A stretch of 64,000 bases of DNA, taken from Dipodascopsis uninucleata var. uninucleata (taxonomy: Eukaryota > Ascomycota > Lipomycetes > Lipomycetales > Lipomycetaceae). Position 1 is the first letter of the stretch. Each line of letters begins with the position of its first letter. The DNA lies in assembly GCA_030568195.1 (NCBI GenBank), contig JAJLTO010000003.1:1324501-1388500 (forward strand), read 5' to 3'. Below are positions 10,893 through 20,812 of the stretch, piece by piece. Position numbers and translations under genes: made by a program. The notes beneath the pieces are model-generated. The model had not been told where the DNA came from and did no database searches. It worked only from the letters and a program-made list of their open reading frames with translations.

Positions 10893-11939
10893 ATGAGAGT
10901 GTCAGAAGTGTTGCAGACGAACCTGGAAAATGGCCAGTCCTCATTCTCGTTCGAGTATTTCGTGCCTAAGACCTCGCAGGTATGAGACTAATGTTATTAA
11001 ATAGTAGCATGCTATGTTACCTTGTTTAGTAGAAACTAACGGTTATGAATGTTTCGCTAGGGTGCGCAAAATTTATATGACAGAATTGAGCGCATGAAGG
11101 ATTTGAATCCTCTTTTTGTTGATGTTACCTGGAACGCAGGCGGTGTTATGAAGACTGACGGTCCGAGCACTACAGAGTTGATATCCAAGGCATCTAACGG
11201 ATTGGGAATGGATACATGCATGCATCTAACGTGTGTTGGAATGTCACGAGAGCAAATCGACAATGCTTTGCAGGTATGAGTAAATGTAAGGAAGCCATGG
11301 AGCGGTTATTTGCTAACATAATGGGTTTTTTTACTGTAGGAAGCTTACGATGGAGGATGTAAAACTATTCTGGCGTTAAGAGGTGATATGCCTCCAAATG
11401 AAGAAAAGGTTGAGTTGACTAAGGGAGATTTCAGCTACGCTAGAGATTTAGTAAAGCATATCAAAGAGAAGTATGATGACTACTTCGAGATCGGTGTTGC
11501 AGGCTACCCAGAAGGACATCCCGAAGAGCATAATGAGGAGAAACTTATCGCCATCTTGAAAGACAAGGTCGATTCTGGTGCTTCATTTGTTATCACTCAA
11601 ATGTTTTATGATGCTGATAACTTTATTCGATGGGTGGATAGATGCAGAGAGAGCGGTATCGAGTGTCCTATAATTCCAGGTATCATGCCTATTACCAACT
11701 ATGCTAGTTTCCTTCGCCGAGTCAGATGGTGCGAGGTCCAGGTTCCTCCCGATTTTATGGCAGCTATGGAGTGCGTTAAGGACGATGAAGCTGCTTGCCG
11801 TGAAGTCGGAGCTGAGCTTGTTGCTGACATGTGCCGCACTATTATTGAGCGTGGAGGTATCCGTCACCTTCATTTCTACACTATGAACCTTGAGAAATCC
11901 ACCAAGGTTGTTTTGCAACGTCTTGGGATGTGTCTTTAA
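10893..11939 (+). CDS. methylenetetrahydrofolate reductase, catalytic domain only
   Basis: Reduces 5,10-methylenetetrahydrofolate to 5-methyltetrahydrofolate for methionine synthesis. Exons are 10893-10979, 11061-11273 and 11340-11939; introns are 81 and 66 nt, the second with a TGCTAAC branch. The protein shows SFSFEYFVPKTSQGAQNLYD, VDVTWNAGG, CMHLTCVGM, ILALRGDMPP, the FVITQMFYDADNF flavin/folate-barrel segment and PGIMPITNY, ending in HLHFYTMNLEKSTKVVL just before the stop. Family members in fungi and animals are about 600-660 aa because a C-terminal regulatory domain binds S-adenosylmethionine. This one stops at 299 aa, the size of bacterial MetF, and the next 975 nt hold no candidate for the missing half. 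Its introns and sequence look fungal, so loss of the domain is more likely than recent transfer. Confidence 0.92.
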
Positions 11940-12041
11940 GTCTAGATAGATACATGAAACGATTTTCAAGGAAATTATGAGTCTTTTGACAGGAGTTAAA
12001 AAGCATACAATTGCATTATTCTTTATTAACAACTATCTGCA

Positions 12042-12198
12042 TTCAACAGCATTATTACTCTTTTAAGTTTTATCATTGTCGTGATATGGCTACAGATAAA
12101 CTATCTTTCAACAGTATTGGAATTTACAAGACAAACTACATCTTCAACAGCATCGTCATAAAGACTCAAATAATGAGAAGAGACATACCTTTCAACAG
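12042..12198. repeat. four dispersed copies of TTCAACAG
   Basis: The octamer occurs at 12042, 12107, 12143 and 12191, each followed by (C/T)(A/T)TT-like sequence, in the 3' flank of the MTHFR gene. Confidence 0.45.
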
Positions 12199-12423
12199 TT
12201 TTATGAACTTTTTTCGACTTTTTAAAGTGCGAATGTGTATTAGTATATTGGGTTTAAACTTCTATCTTTTCTATGGTTCTTAAATCTTAAATCAACTCTT
12301 ATCGTTTCCAAAATAGATTTACTATTGGTCCTTTCTAATATTAAAAAGCGATTTTTCAATCATGAGTTTGAATCATATAACTTTTATTATTTGTATATTG
12401 AAATTGCTATCAAAAAAGATATT

Positions 12424-12452
12424 TAGTTATATAGCATCTAGTTATATAGCAT
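12424..12452. repeat. short tandem repeat, unit TAGTTATATAGCATC
   Basis: A 15-nt unit present nearly twice in direct succession (14 of 15 nt in the second copy), within non-coding DNA. Confidence 0.6.
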
Positions 12453-12914
12453 ACATCCAAAAAGCAAGTACAGCAGAAAATTAACAAATTCGTATGAAAG
12501 TTCCAAATGAATATGAGTAGTTATAACAAAAGAGTGACTGAATCAAAGGAGTGACCAACCCATACTCAACGCGACACAGTCTTGGACCTCTAGTCTTGAA
12601 ATATAAATAAGATAATGGAAGTGAGAACATAAAGAAACCGACAAAACATTACTTTCGTAAACATTCACAATTTTTGCTATTAATATCCATAATAGCATCA
12701 AAATCAGTAAGGAGTGATGTATATCGACACTTTTTTATGCAGTGAATGAAGTAACGAAAACAGAAAACAAGATTATAAATAATCAATATATAGATCCCAG
12801 ATAAAAACGACTCATCCACAATTCCATACTACCTGGCCCAAAATTGGCAATTAATTAAACTAAAGTACATCGATAAGTATATACTATCTAGATATGCTAT
12901 GTGTGTTCAAGATT

Positions 12915-13412
12915 CTAATGTCCGTCATCAATATCTTTCACATATGCAGCTCCAGACTCCGATATTTGAACGACAACGCATCTCGGAGGTTTGCTCAGCC
13001 GCTTTGAATTCGTATTATAAGATGAGTATGATCCATAGACTAATTCATGATGACATGGCTGTCCAGCCTTTAAATTATCACAGTCGTCTTCATCCTCTGG
13101 AAATGTAATACGGATCTCAGGAATGGCTTGTGATCCTCTCGTTCTAGATGCTCTTAAACTCGAGAACCAGCGATACCATCTGCTTCCTTTTTTCAAAATA
13201 TGTTTTGACTTCTGGTTCTCTTCATCAGGTAGCTTCTCTTTACCTAGCATGCCAAATCTTTCAATATTATCATCCCTTTCCTGGCGCCTGCGCGAGTACA
13301 AACGGAGTATCAGCAATAATCCTGCCAGTCCTGCCATCAACAAAACCATTACTATTAAAACCACTCCTAAGGCATTCATGGCAGAACTATCACTGATGTC
13401 TTTTTTATTCAT
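12915..13412 (-). CDS. small single-pass membrane protein, 165 aa
   Basis: Function unknown. Residues about 13-38 form one hydrophobic segment (ALGVVLIVMVLLMAGLAG) followed by an Arg-rich stop-transfer stretch (RLYSRRRQER), so the short N-terminus is probably lumenal or outside and the rest cytosolic. The tail contains IPEIRITFPEDEDD and, near the end, CVVVQISESGAAYV. Small fungal proteins with a similar 'ITFP...VVV.I.E.GA' ending are familiar from filamentous ascomycetes, but I cannot name the family. A single exon with the ATG at 13412; no other in-frame start fits better. Confidence 0.75.
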   Translation of the reverse strand: MNKKDISDSSAMNALGVVLIVMVLLMAGLAGLLLILRLYSRRRQERDDNIERFGMLGKEKLPDEENQKSKHILKKGSRWYRWFSSLRASRTRGSQAIPEIRITFPEDEDDCDNLKAGQPCHHELVYGSYSSYNTNSKRLSKPPRCVVVQISESGAAYVKDIDDGH

Positions 13413-15591
13413 CTTCGAGCGTCGACTTCAATTATAGTATATGTGTAAATTCTTGTATACTATCTATGGCAGCTTCCAAGTCTTTTTTATGCAGCCAACG
13501 ATACAGCCAACCGCAATAGTCACGCTTCAGCTATATATTATTCTTGTGCTCCCTTTTATAAGCGAAAGCAATATCCAAACCTCGCAAATATTTCTTCTAC
13601 ACCACGTCCACAGTACGTAGAATTTTTGAATTTCGGTAAGTGCAATGTTGTTTACACTATTTATTTGTATGCCTCCTAGCTTCAACCTGTAACTCTTTAA
13701 TTCAATGATCAATAAACAAAACCTCAATAATTTTTGAAAACGAATGGAATGACAGTGTCTATCAACTATTAATTAAATTCGCCAATTAATATGATCTCAT
13801 ATCTTTTCTAAATATACAAGATGCCTGACTTTGCGCGAACTTAGGACGATGCCGTAAATATTATTTGTTCCGTAGTATTCAATGTAAAAATAGCTCTTGT
13901 AGTGCCACTTTTTGAAACAGGCATAGCCCTTTCCAGGCTGCACAAAAATATTCATCGCGCTTAAAACGCGTACAATACCAGCCCCTCATCTACAACCTAA
14001 ACCTATACTATGATCTTTACATTAATAGTAATATATTGACTGTTTAAGCAGAGAGCATATATGATAAGTAGCTCTTGATAGCCTTTGATATATTCCGGAC
14101 TCTTCCTCTGTTGCTTACTGATAGCTCACATGCCTTTCACAATTGAACGTACTGACTATGTCGCGGTATTTCATTTGCATTTCGATTGCGTATGACTCCA
14201 CATATGATGTATGATGTGTCTTTCCAGCTGACAATATTTCTAGCACGATTTGAGCCGCATGTAGAAAGAAAATTGTAAGATTCACGCTTATGCAAACTAA
14301 TGTACCGTTAATATATTTTAAGCTCCCCATGTCAGATGAGACCTGTCAACTCGGCCACGATATATAGATAGCAAACAGATGCTTTCACCATGCTTATGTG
14401 ACACATACCAATCGCTATGTGCTCAACTATAGTATTATAGTGGTTTTACAGTTACAAATTCGAGGATATTAATTAAAGGTCGTTAACAGTCACAAGCTTT
14501 GTAGGTGTAAGACCGACAGATTAAGATCAGACGTTGCCCTGTCCCTGGTGTGACAACGCCATTCTACAACGTAGCCAGGTAGTAATTAGTTATTATAGGT
14601 AACATCGAAGCCAGATGGATAATTGGAGTGAATATTATTTATTTCTGGTGCTTATCCATCTTTTTATGACATAATTGCGCTACAGCAACTGGGAACAAAT
14701 CGAAAGTTAGTCAAGACTGCATAGTCAATGGTACAGATAATACGTATTGATAGATTTACGTTGCGCAGGGCGTACGACTGTTGCCGCTTAATTACCATGG
14801 TCTTATTAAATTTCCGTTATCTAGCTTTAATCCACTTTCTCCGGCAGTTTTACCAGCACGGAACTGATTATAGCCATCTAAGAATCATCAATCCCGAGAT
14901 ATTTAGTAATGAGCCCTAGAATATACGACGAACCAGTCCATTATTACAGTTTTTTCGTCATAGAAAGTATTTGACTGCGTCGAATGTGTTTGTTTAGACT
15001 TTTAAGACTACCTCTATCTACATTATTGTAATATTATAAACTGTGATCTTGTAATAGCGTGATAGCTCACACTCTAGCTTTTTGTACCTTGATCGTCTGA
15101 TAATCTGCCTATAGCCTTCAAGAACCCATACATTATAATAAATTCAAACTGATTCTTAATTCCAATACCAAAATGCTTCTTCTCCAGTTCGACTTATATA
15201 AGTGTCTACCTTATATGATGTTGAAGTGAAACTTCACTCTTGCTATCCATATATTTTCAAGCTTATTAATTCAAGCATATAGCCGATATCCTTGTGGATT
15301 TTTTAATAAAATCCTCTTGTGCACGTTACCTTTAAATTAATAGTGATAAGAACAATTGTTACTATTTGATATTTATAGAGCGCTCTAGCGGTTTGAATAC
15401 TATATATGCCAAATGAGAAAACTAACCAAAATTTCCCAACTCTTAATTGCAAATAGCAAGTTTTGATGTGCCTTCAATTTGATCTTCACAAGAACGCAAG
15501 GATTTTTACAAATTTTATCATCAGGCCATTAAGTCACCATTCTGATATCTATTCTAATTTCAACTATTAGAGAAGACACTAAGTATTGTCA
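13413..15591. other. intergenic region, 2.2 kb
   Basis: Divergent promoter region between the membrane protein gene and the NEMF-like gene. No long frame. Translations were looked at for the missing NFACT-N domain of the downstream gene and none was found; the longest plus-strand frame (14728-14919) shows no family motif. One ACGCGT at 13966-13971. Confidence 0.55.
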
Positions 15592-17484
15592 ATGGCTACA
15601 AAGTATCACTATCACCTGCCTCCTCCGAGCAAACTTTCACCGACGACGAGAGCTGATATATCAACGGCTTTACTAGAGCTCCTGGCCAAGCTTGACAAAC
15701 ATAAGACTGATATTGAAGAACAACAACGCGGAATCTATGAGAACGAAACCAGGAATAAGATTTCGAATTTATCAGATGTTTCTGAATCGACCAACCTGAA
15801 AGATAGCCAAATAGAGCAAGGAAACCGAAGAGGAAAGGAGAGGAACATCAATAGAAAGAGCAAACAAGAACGATCAGGAAAACAATCCTCTAACCAGCAG
15901 CAACGTGCCAAGGAATTAAGTGGAGCTAGAAAACAATTTTGGTTTGAAAAATTCTTATGGTTTTTATCTAGTGACGGATATCTGGTTCTCGGTGGGCGTT
16001 ATGGGCAGCAGACGGCGTTACTCTTCAAGCGTCATCTTGGTGAGTACGACATGGTTGTGTCTTCTAATGTATCAACCGCACCCCTTGTGATTATCAAAAA
16101 TCATCTGAATGCCAATGTTATACCTCCTAGTACACTGTCGCAAGCTGCTACCTTTGCGTTATCTATGTCAACAGTATGGGATACAAATGGACTGGCTGAT
16201 GCATGGAGTTGTCGTGCTTCTGCAGTCAAGATTGATACAAATATCGAAGAGTCACTGAAAACGAGTGATAGCGATGAACCAGTCGAGTTTTTCTGCCACT
16301 ACGACATAAATGAGCATATGAAATCTACTATTCCGCCACCTAATATGGTAATGGGTTTTGGATTTATGTTTGAAGTTGATGAAAAAAGTGCCGAGAAGTA
16401 TCGTAGGACATTTACCAATATTGATTCGCGAATAACAGAATCATCAACGGACGACCATCATGAGGATGATAATATTAAAAAGATTGAATCATCGTGTGAG
16501 AGTATCGTATTAGATGGTGAAGAAAAGGGCGATGAAATGCAAGGTGAAAAGAGTAGCGTTCCCACAGAATCGAATATTAAGATTGAGGATGATGAAGGTT
16601 ACGAATCGAAGCAAACTGATAATGAAAGTGCATCAGATACAGATTCAGATTCAGAGTCTAGCTCAGACGCTGACTCTGTTTCGCTCTCGATATCCGATGG
16701 TGGGACCGCGTCTGCGACAACTAATAATAACCTACTTCTCCCTCGTGGAAAAAGATCAAAACTAAAAAAAATCTCTACTAAATATGCTGATCAAGACGAA
16801 GAAGACAGAGCACTCCGTATGAAGCTTCTAGGCAGTGAAAAGTCTGAAAAACGATTTGTACAGGAGCAAGCTCTACGAGAGAAACGCGCTGAGAGGGAAA
16901 GACAAATTTCAGAGCAGAAGGCTTTGGAGCGAGAGACACAATTACAGAACCGTGAACGAAGGAAAGCAGCGACAGAGAGTCAGAGGGTGCCCATCAGTGC
17001 AGATACCATGCTATCTTTTGATGAGGACGAAGTCGCAGAAGTGGTTTATAGAGAGCGTCTTGTTGCAAGACCTGCTCGAGGTGATATTCTTGTTTCAGCT
17101 GTTCCTGTGTGCGCCCCTTGGCAAGCGCTCCATAAACTGAAATATAAAGTCAAAATTCTTCCTGGCAGCGGTAAGCGTGCTAAGGCTGTAAAGCAATGTC
17201 TACAATTTCTGCTCTCAGGAATGGGCTCACCAATCGATAAAAGTGAGCAAGATATCGATCGCTGCTGGCCTTCAGAGTTAAATTTGATTGCTAAACTCAC
17301 TGATATAGAAGCAGGACTTCCTGTTGGTGTTCAGAAATTCCGCTCAGTCATACCCACTGGCCCATCGAAATCATCTGGAGGAAGAAATAAGAACCCCAAT
17401 GGCTCACAAAAAGCGCCTAAATCATCTCAGTCGTCCTCAGCAAAAAAAGGGGACCAACAAAAAGGATCCAAGAAGAAGCGATAA
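15592..17484 (+). CDS. NEMF/Rqc2-like protein lacking the NFACT-N domain
   Basis: Rqc2 (NEMF) binds stalled 60S ribosomes with peptidyl-tRNA in ribosome-associated quality control and, with Ltn1, marks the nascent chain for decay. The 630-aa product starts at the ATG at 15592; an in-frame TAA at 15580 blocks extension. It has a coiled/charged N-terminal part and then the NFACT-R (DUF814) domain from about residue 110 (KQFWFEKFLWFLSSDGYLVL, GGRYGQQ, PPSTLSQAATFALSMSTVWD, MVMGFGFMFEVDE). A long acidic linker, a charged coiled coil around 400-460 and the NFACT-C domain (ILVSAVPVCAPWQALHKLKY) follow, with a Lys-rich tail. Normal members are ~1000 aa with an N-terminal NFACT-N domain of ~450 aa; that domain is absent. 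The usual 'HADLHGA' segment of NFACT-R reads VSSNVSTA here. Family membership is clear; retained activity is doubtful. Confidence 0.88.
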   Translation: MATKYHYHLPPPSKLSPTTRADISTALLELLAKLDKHKTDIEEQQRGIYENETRNKISNLSDVSESTNLKDSQIEQGNRRGKERNINRKSKQERSGKQSSNQQQRAKELSGARKQFWFEKFLWFLSSDGYLVLGGRYGQQTALLFKRHLGEYDMVVSSNVSTAPLVIIKNHLNANVIPPSTLSQAATFALSMSTVWDTNGLADAWSCRASAVKIDTNIEESLKTSDSDEPVEFFCHYDINEHMKSTIPPPNMVMGFGFMFEVDEKSAEKYRRTFTNIDSRITESSTDDHHEDDNIKKIESSCESIVLDGEEKGDEMQGEKSSVPTESNIKIEDDEGYESKQTDNESASDTDSDSESSSDADSVSLSISDGGTASATTNNNLLLPRGKRSKLKKISTKYADQDEEDRALRMKLLGSEKSEKRFVQEQALREKRAERERQISEQKALERETQLQNRERRKAATESQRVPISADTMLSFDEDEVAEVVYRERLVARPARGDILVSAVPVCAPWQALHKLKYKVKILPGSGKRAKAVKQCLQFLLSGMGSPIDKSEQDIDRCWPSELNLIAKLTDIEAGLPVGVQKFRSVIPTGPSKSSGGRNKNPNGSQKAPKSSQSSSAKKGDQQKGSKKKR

Positions 17485-17848
17485 ACGCAATCCAGATTAA
17501 ATGAGACGGATACTGGAAATTCAATTTTGGCTATCTATGCGTTGTGATCATTTATATATTTTAGCTGAAATACATTTAGCATCTTATTAAACTTAGCACT
17601 CCATGTACTGGTAGCGAAAACTGCAATAATAAGTACATGCTGCCATGACGAAAAATATAAAAAATTTACTAAATGCAGCAAATATTTACGAGTGTAGTTA
17701 CATGTTTGCAGATACATCAGCTAATTATTACATCTAATTCTTCAGAAGATTCCTAAAATGATACGACTGTTGCCAACTCTGTACATTTTTAGTACACTCT
17801 GCATACACACAAACATGAAAATTTGATTAAAAAAGAATTCTGATGTTA
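17485..17848. other. convergent intergenic region
   Basis: 364 nt of AT-rich 3' flank between the NEMF-like gene and the zeta-COP gene. Nothing else seen. Confidence 0.5.
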
Positions 17849-18696
17849 TTAAAGCTTGAATCTTTCCGCGACCATTTCCTTTGCCAATTGATAGGCACTC
17901 ATAATCTATCGAGAAGTGTTAGTAGAAAATTTCGTAGATACTGAAGACAGCTAAATACATACACCTTGTTCACTTAGGTCTAAGTTATTGACAGACGTAT
18001 CATAATTTGGAGGTCTAGATACTCGAGTAGATATGACAATTGGATCGGTCTCGAGGATAATTCTGTTTGGTATGATAAACGAATAAATCAGTACATGCTA
18101 CGTAGCTCAATCTTCAAATCTTCACGAAACGTCATTTCTTTAAATAACCTACCCATCATCAACAGTCTCATCCACAGCAAGGGAAACTAGATCATAGTTG
18201 TCGATAATCGTTCGCTTGTCAAGTGAGTGTCTATTATAATTGTATGAGCCTAGGTTAGCATTCAAAGTAAACTACTGAATATTCGCTTCTGCTATATGAA
18301 GTAGTAGCTAGAAAGACTCACGCCTTCGATAACGTCTATTAAAAATACGCACTTAAGCAAAATTTCTAGTGAGTCCCGTAAAGCAGAGACAACTTGATAT
18401 AGCATAGTTTCGTTCTCATTCAATCCACCGACAACAAAAATAATGACATCTAAAACCTCCTTATAAACAACAACATGGTTATCAAATAGAATGATATCTG
18501 TTCCTTGTTTGTGGGTTTTATCGAATAAACCCTTTTCAAAAGCTCGCTGTTCCTTAATAGTGGGATAAGGATTAGCGTATTGATGGTGAGGATAAGGATG
18601 AGGAGGCTGATAGTATTTGGTTAGAATTCGGTGTGAATCGCTGTCTAAAATCAGTACTGCATTGACTGTGTACAGCGTGATGTCAGGGTGAGCCAT
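17849..18696 (-). CDS. RET3: coatomer subunit zeta
   Basis: Small subunit of the COPI coat, which carries Golgi-to-ER retrograde traffic; pairs with gamma-COP in the adaptor-like core. Four exons on the minus strand: 18696-18353, 18230-18153, 18062-17963 and 17905-17849, with introns of 122, 90 and 57 nt (donors GTGCGT, GTAGGT, GTATGT). The spliced 192-aa protein has the longin fold in order: LYTVNAVLILDSDSHRILTKYY, a Pro/His-rich loop, NPYPTIKEQRAFEKGLFDKT, DIILFDNHVVVYK, FVVGGLNENE and, across the first splice, LLKHSLDKRTIIDNYDLVSL, then AVDETVDDGIILETDP. An alternative later donor (GTGAGT) would break the conserved LLKxxxDKR segment, which decided the choice of splice site. Confidence 0.93.
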
Positions 18697-19387
18697 TATG
18701 ATTATGTATTCTGTATCACTGCAATTATCAATTATAAATCAATATCTGGTCTGGTGATGTAACTATTGCAATTCGTTAACCAAAAATCCTTGATGCTGAT
18801 TACCATAACGGAGAAAAGAGACGCTATGTAAAGAATTGAAGGCATCGCCAACTGCAGCCACATGAAGTACATACATGTGGCGCATATGTGGCTTCACACT
18901 ATGCAAGATATAGTTGTACAAAACATTAAGAGGACATGTTACTGCTAAGCTGAAATATTTCGTACAGAATCTATTAGAGCAAGAGTAAGTAATATTCTTT
19001 TAGTTACTTGATAAATATATTAAGTCATAGAATCATTAAAATACATATAACATTTTAAACAAACTCCTGCTATATTTAATCCCAACTTGAAACAAGCAGG
19101 AAGAAAAGCTAAACATAGTGAAAACTAGAGAACCATATAACGAAATAAAGCCAAAATTGAGTCATTAGAAACTGCAAACAAATAGAACACAGATTAACAG
19201 AATTGTGCTTTTAATAGACGCGTCTGAATATTCTAATAGTAGTTTGGAAACGTAAACCCGACCAGTGCTGCTTACATATTCACCTCAAATTCTATATGCG
19301 TAGCTCGGATTACTTAATTTTGGCATACGAGAACCCTGTCATAGATAATATCAGCATCTTCGGTATATAGTTCATTATATATAGTAG
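18697..19387. other. intergenic region, 0.7 kb
   Basis: Promoter of RET3 and 3' flank of the SUZ-domain gene. Holds a palindromic AGACGCGTCT at 19216-19225 and an imperfect inverted pair CCACATG/CATGTGG near 18859-18881. No gene. Confidence 0.5.
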
Positions 19388-19770
19388 CTATGAGGGTTGC
19401 AGAGAAGAGCCGTCAGAAGCTAAAACGGAATCCTTTTCTATATGTTGCGATTCAGACTGTTCGGGCTGTCGCACAGGTGATTGCAGCTTGGGCTTCTCCT
19501 GAAATAGCTGTTGCTGATTTGGCGGAAACTTTGATTGAGAATTAAAGCTTCGCTGACGTTGCTGAGTGGGCTGCTGCAGATATGCATTATTAGGCTGTGA
19601 ATAGTAGTGTTGACGCATAGTTGGTCGAGTATTAAAATTAGTTGTTTGATCTGGTGCGCTATATGCTGGTCTTTGGAATTGAGGAGATGAGTTATTAGAA
19701 CCCGAGCCAAGTCCATACTGAAAACTATTTCCGCTATTGGGTGAGTGATTCAGTCCATTTTGTTGGAATC

Positions 19771-19813
<43 letters not shown>

Positions 19814-19870
19814 TTGTTGTTGTTGTTGTTGCTGCTGCTGCTGTTGTTGAAGTTGAAGTTGTTGTTGAAG

Positions 19871-19917
<47 letters not shown>

Positions 19918-20812
19918 GACTGTATGGTACTTGTAGTTGATAAGACTGCGGAGTCATAAAAACGTTCTGTTGAGAATAAAGCTGCTTGGGCCCCGGGGGA
20001 AAATTAGTATTTTGGAGAGGGCCATACAAGTAACCCCTGCTTTGGGACACCTGAGGGGATGGATTTGTAGAAGGAGAGCGATATTGCGGTTTAATTTTCT
20101 GCATATTTGGTCCGATACAGTTTGGTAAAGATTGTGTCTGATGCATGGAATAACCAAATTGTGAATATTGCTGTTGCATATACTGCCCAGTACTCGTCAT
20201 TAAACCACTCTGTGGTGGAGCATGTGGCAATCCTTGCGTTAGATGCTGATTTATCGGTGGTATATTTGGCATTCCATTATAGCCCATGTTCAACATACGA
20301 TTGTTGTTAGGTGGTTGTATATAAGGAATATTATTAACCCCAGTAGATGCGACACCATTAATATTCGGATAGCTGACAGATTGCACTTTGAAAGAGCGAT
20401 TTGTAGGAGCTTGATAATATCCAGACCCAATGGGAACATAATGAGATCTGCGAGGAAAGTCTTCATCATCGTCATCATCATAATCTTCACTGAAATGCTC
20501 AGTTGATTTCTTTCCATTACCATCAATTGCACCTCGGTTTTCGAGGTCATCCTTATCATTGTTGTCTTCTTCATCTGATGATTCTACAGATTCTGGAAAG
20601 TCCTTGAAAATACGACGACGTGCCTCCTCATATGCTACTGTGCGTTCCTCTAGTGTTGCAGCTATCCGGCTATTAGCCGATTCATCTACTTTGCTAGCTA
20701 TCGAATCGCTGGTCACACTGGATGTCTGTGAATTTGCATCGCTACTCGCACTCTCGTTTATCGGCATTTCTCGCCGCATAATTTTAATCGGTCCATTACT
20801 TGAGGGTGTCAT
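19388..20812 (-). CDS. SUZ-domain protein with a long polyglutamine tract
   Basis: A single exon encodes 474 aa. Near the N-terminus is a SUZ-type motif: IKIMRREMP, then ATLEERTVAYEEARRRIFKD at about residues 51-71. SUZ motifs bind RNA and are often paired with R3H domains; no R3H domain is visible here, so it resembles the short SZRD1-like class. An acidic block follows (YDDDDDEDFP). The rest is low-complexity, rich in Gln, Asn, Pro and Tyr. About 49 residues (near 299-347) are almost pure Gln with three Leu. Such a composition suggests a disordered RNA-granule protein, but this is inference. An in-frame TAG lies directly upstream of the ATG at 20812; an upstream exon ending at that CCTAG cannot be excluded. 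Confidence 0.85.
19772..19918. repeat. CTG/TTG (CAG/CAA) trinucleotide tract
   Basis: About 147 nt of nearly uninterrupted triplets: mainly CTG in the first ~40 nt, then blocks of TTG with a CTG island and a few AAG interruptions. It codes for polyglutamine on the minus strand. Long Leu/Ala/Val frames on the plus strand here are by-products of the repeat. Confidence 0.95.

Larger units (their letters stand above)
11940..12914. other. 3' flanks of MTHFR and the membrane protein gene
   Basis: 975 nt between convergent genes. It holds four copies of TTCAACAG (12042-12198) and a near-perfect tandem pair of a 15-nt unit (12424-12452). No sign of the MTHFR regulatory domain on either strand. Confidence 0.5.

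Noticed and set aside
12011-12283. 90-codon frame downstream of MTHFR considered as part of its regulatory domain
   Set aside because: Translation (MHYSLLTTICIQQH...) shows no resemblance to the regulatory domain, and the repeated TTCAACAG motif dominates the stretch.
19741-19959. Plus-strand frames rich in Leu, Ala and Val opposite the polyglutamine tract
   Set aside because: They arise only from reading the CTG/TTG repeat in other frames; no other coding sign, and the minus-strand gene explains the sequence.
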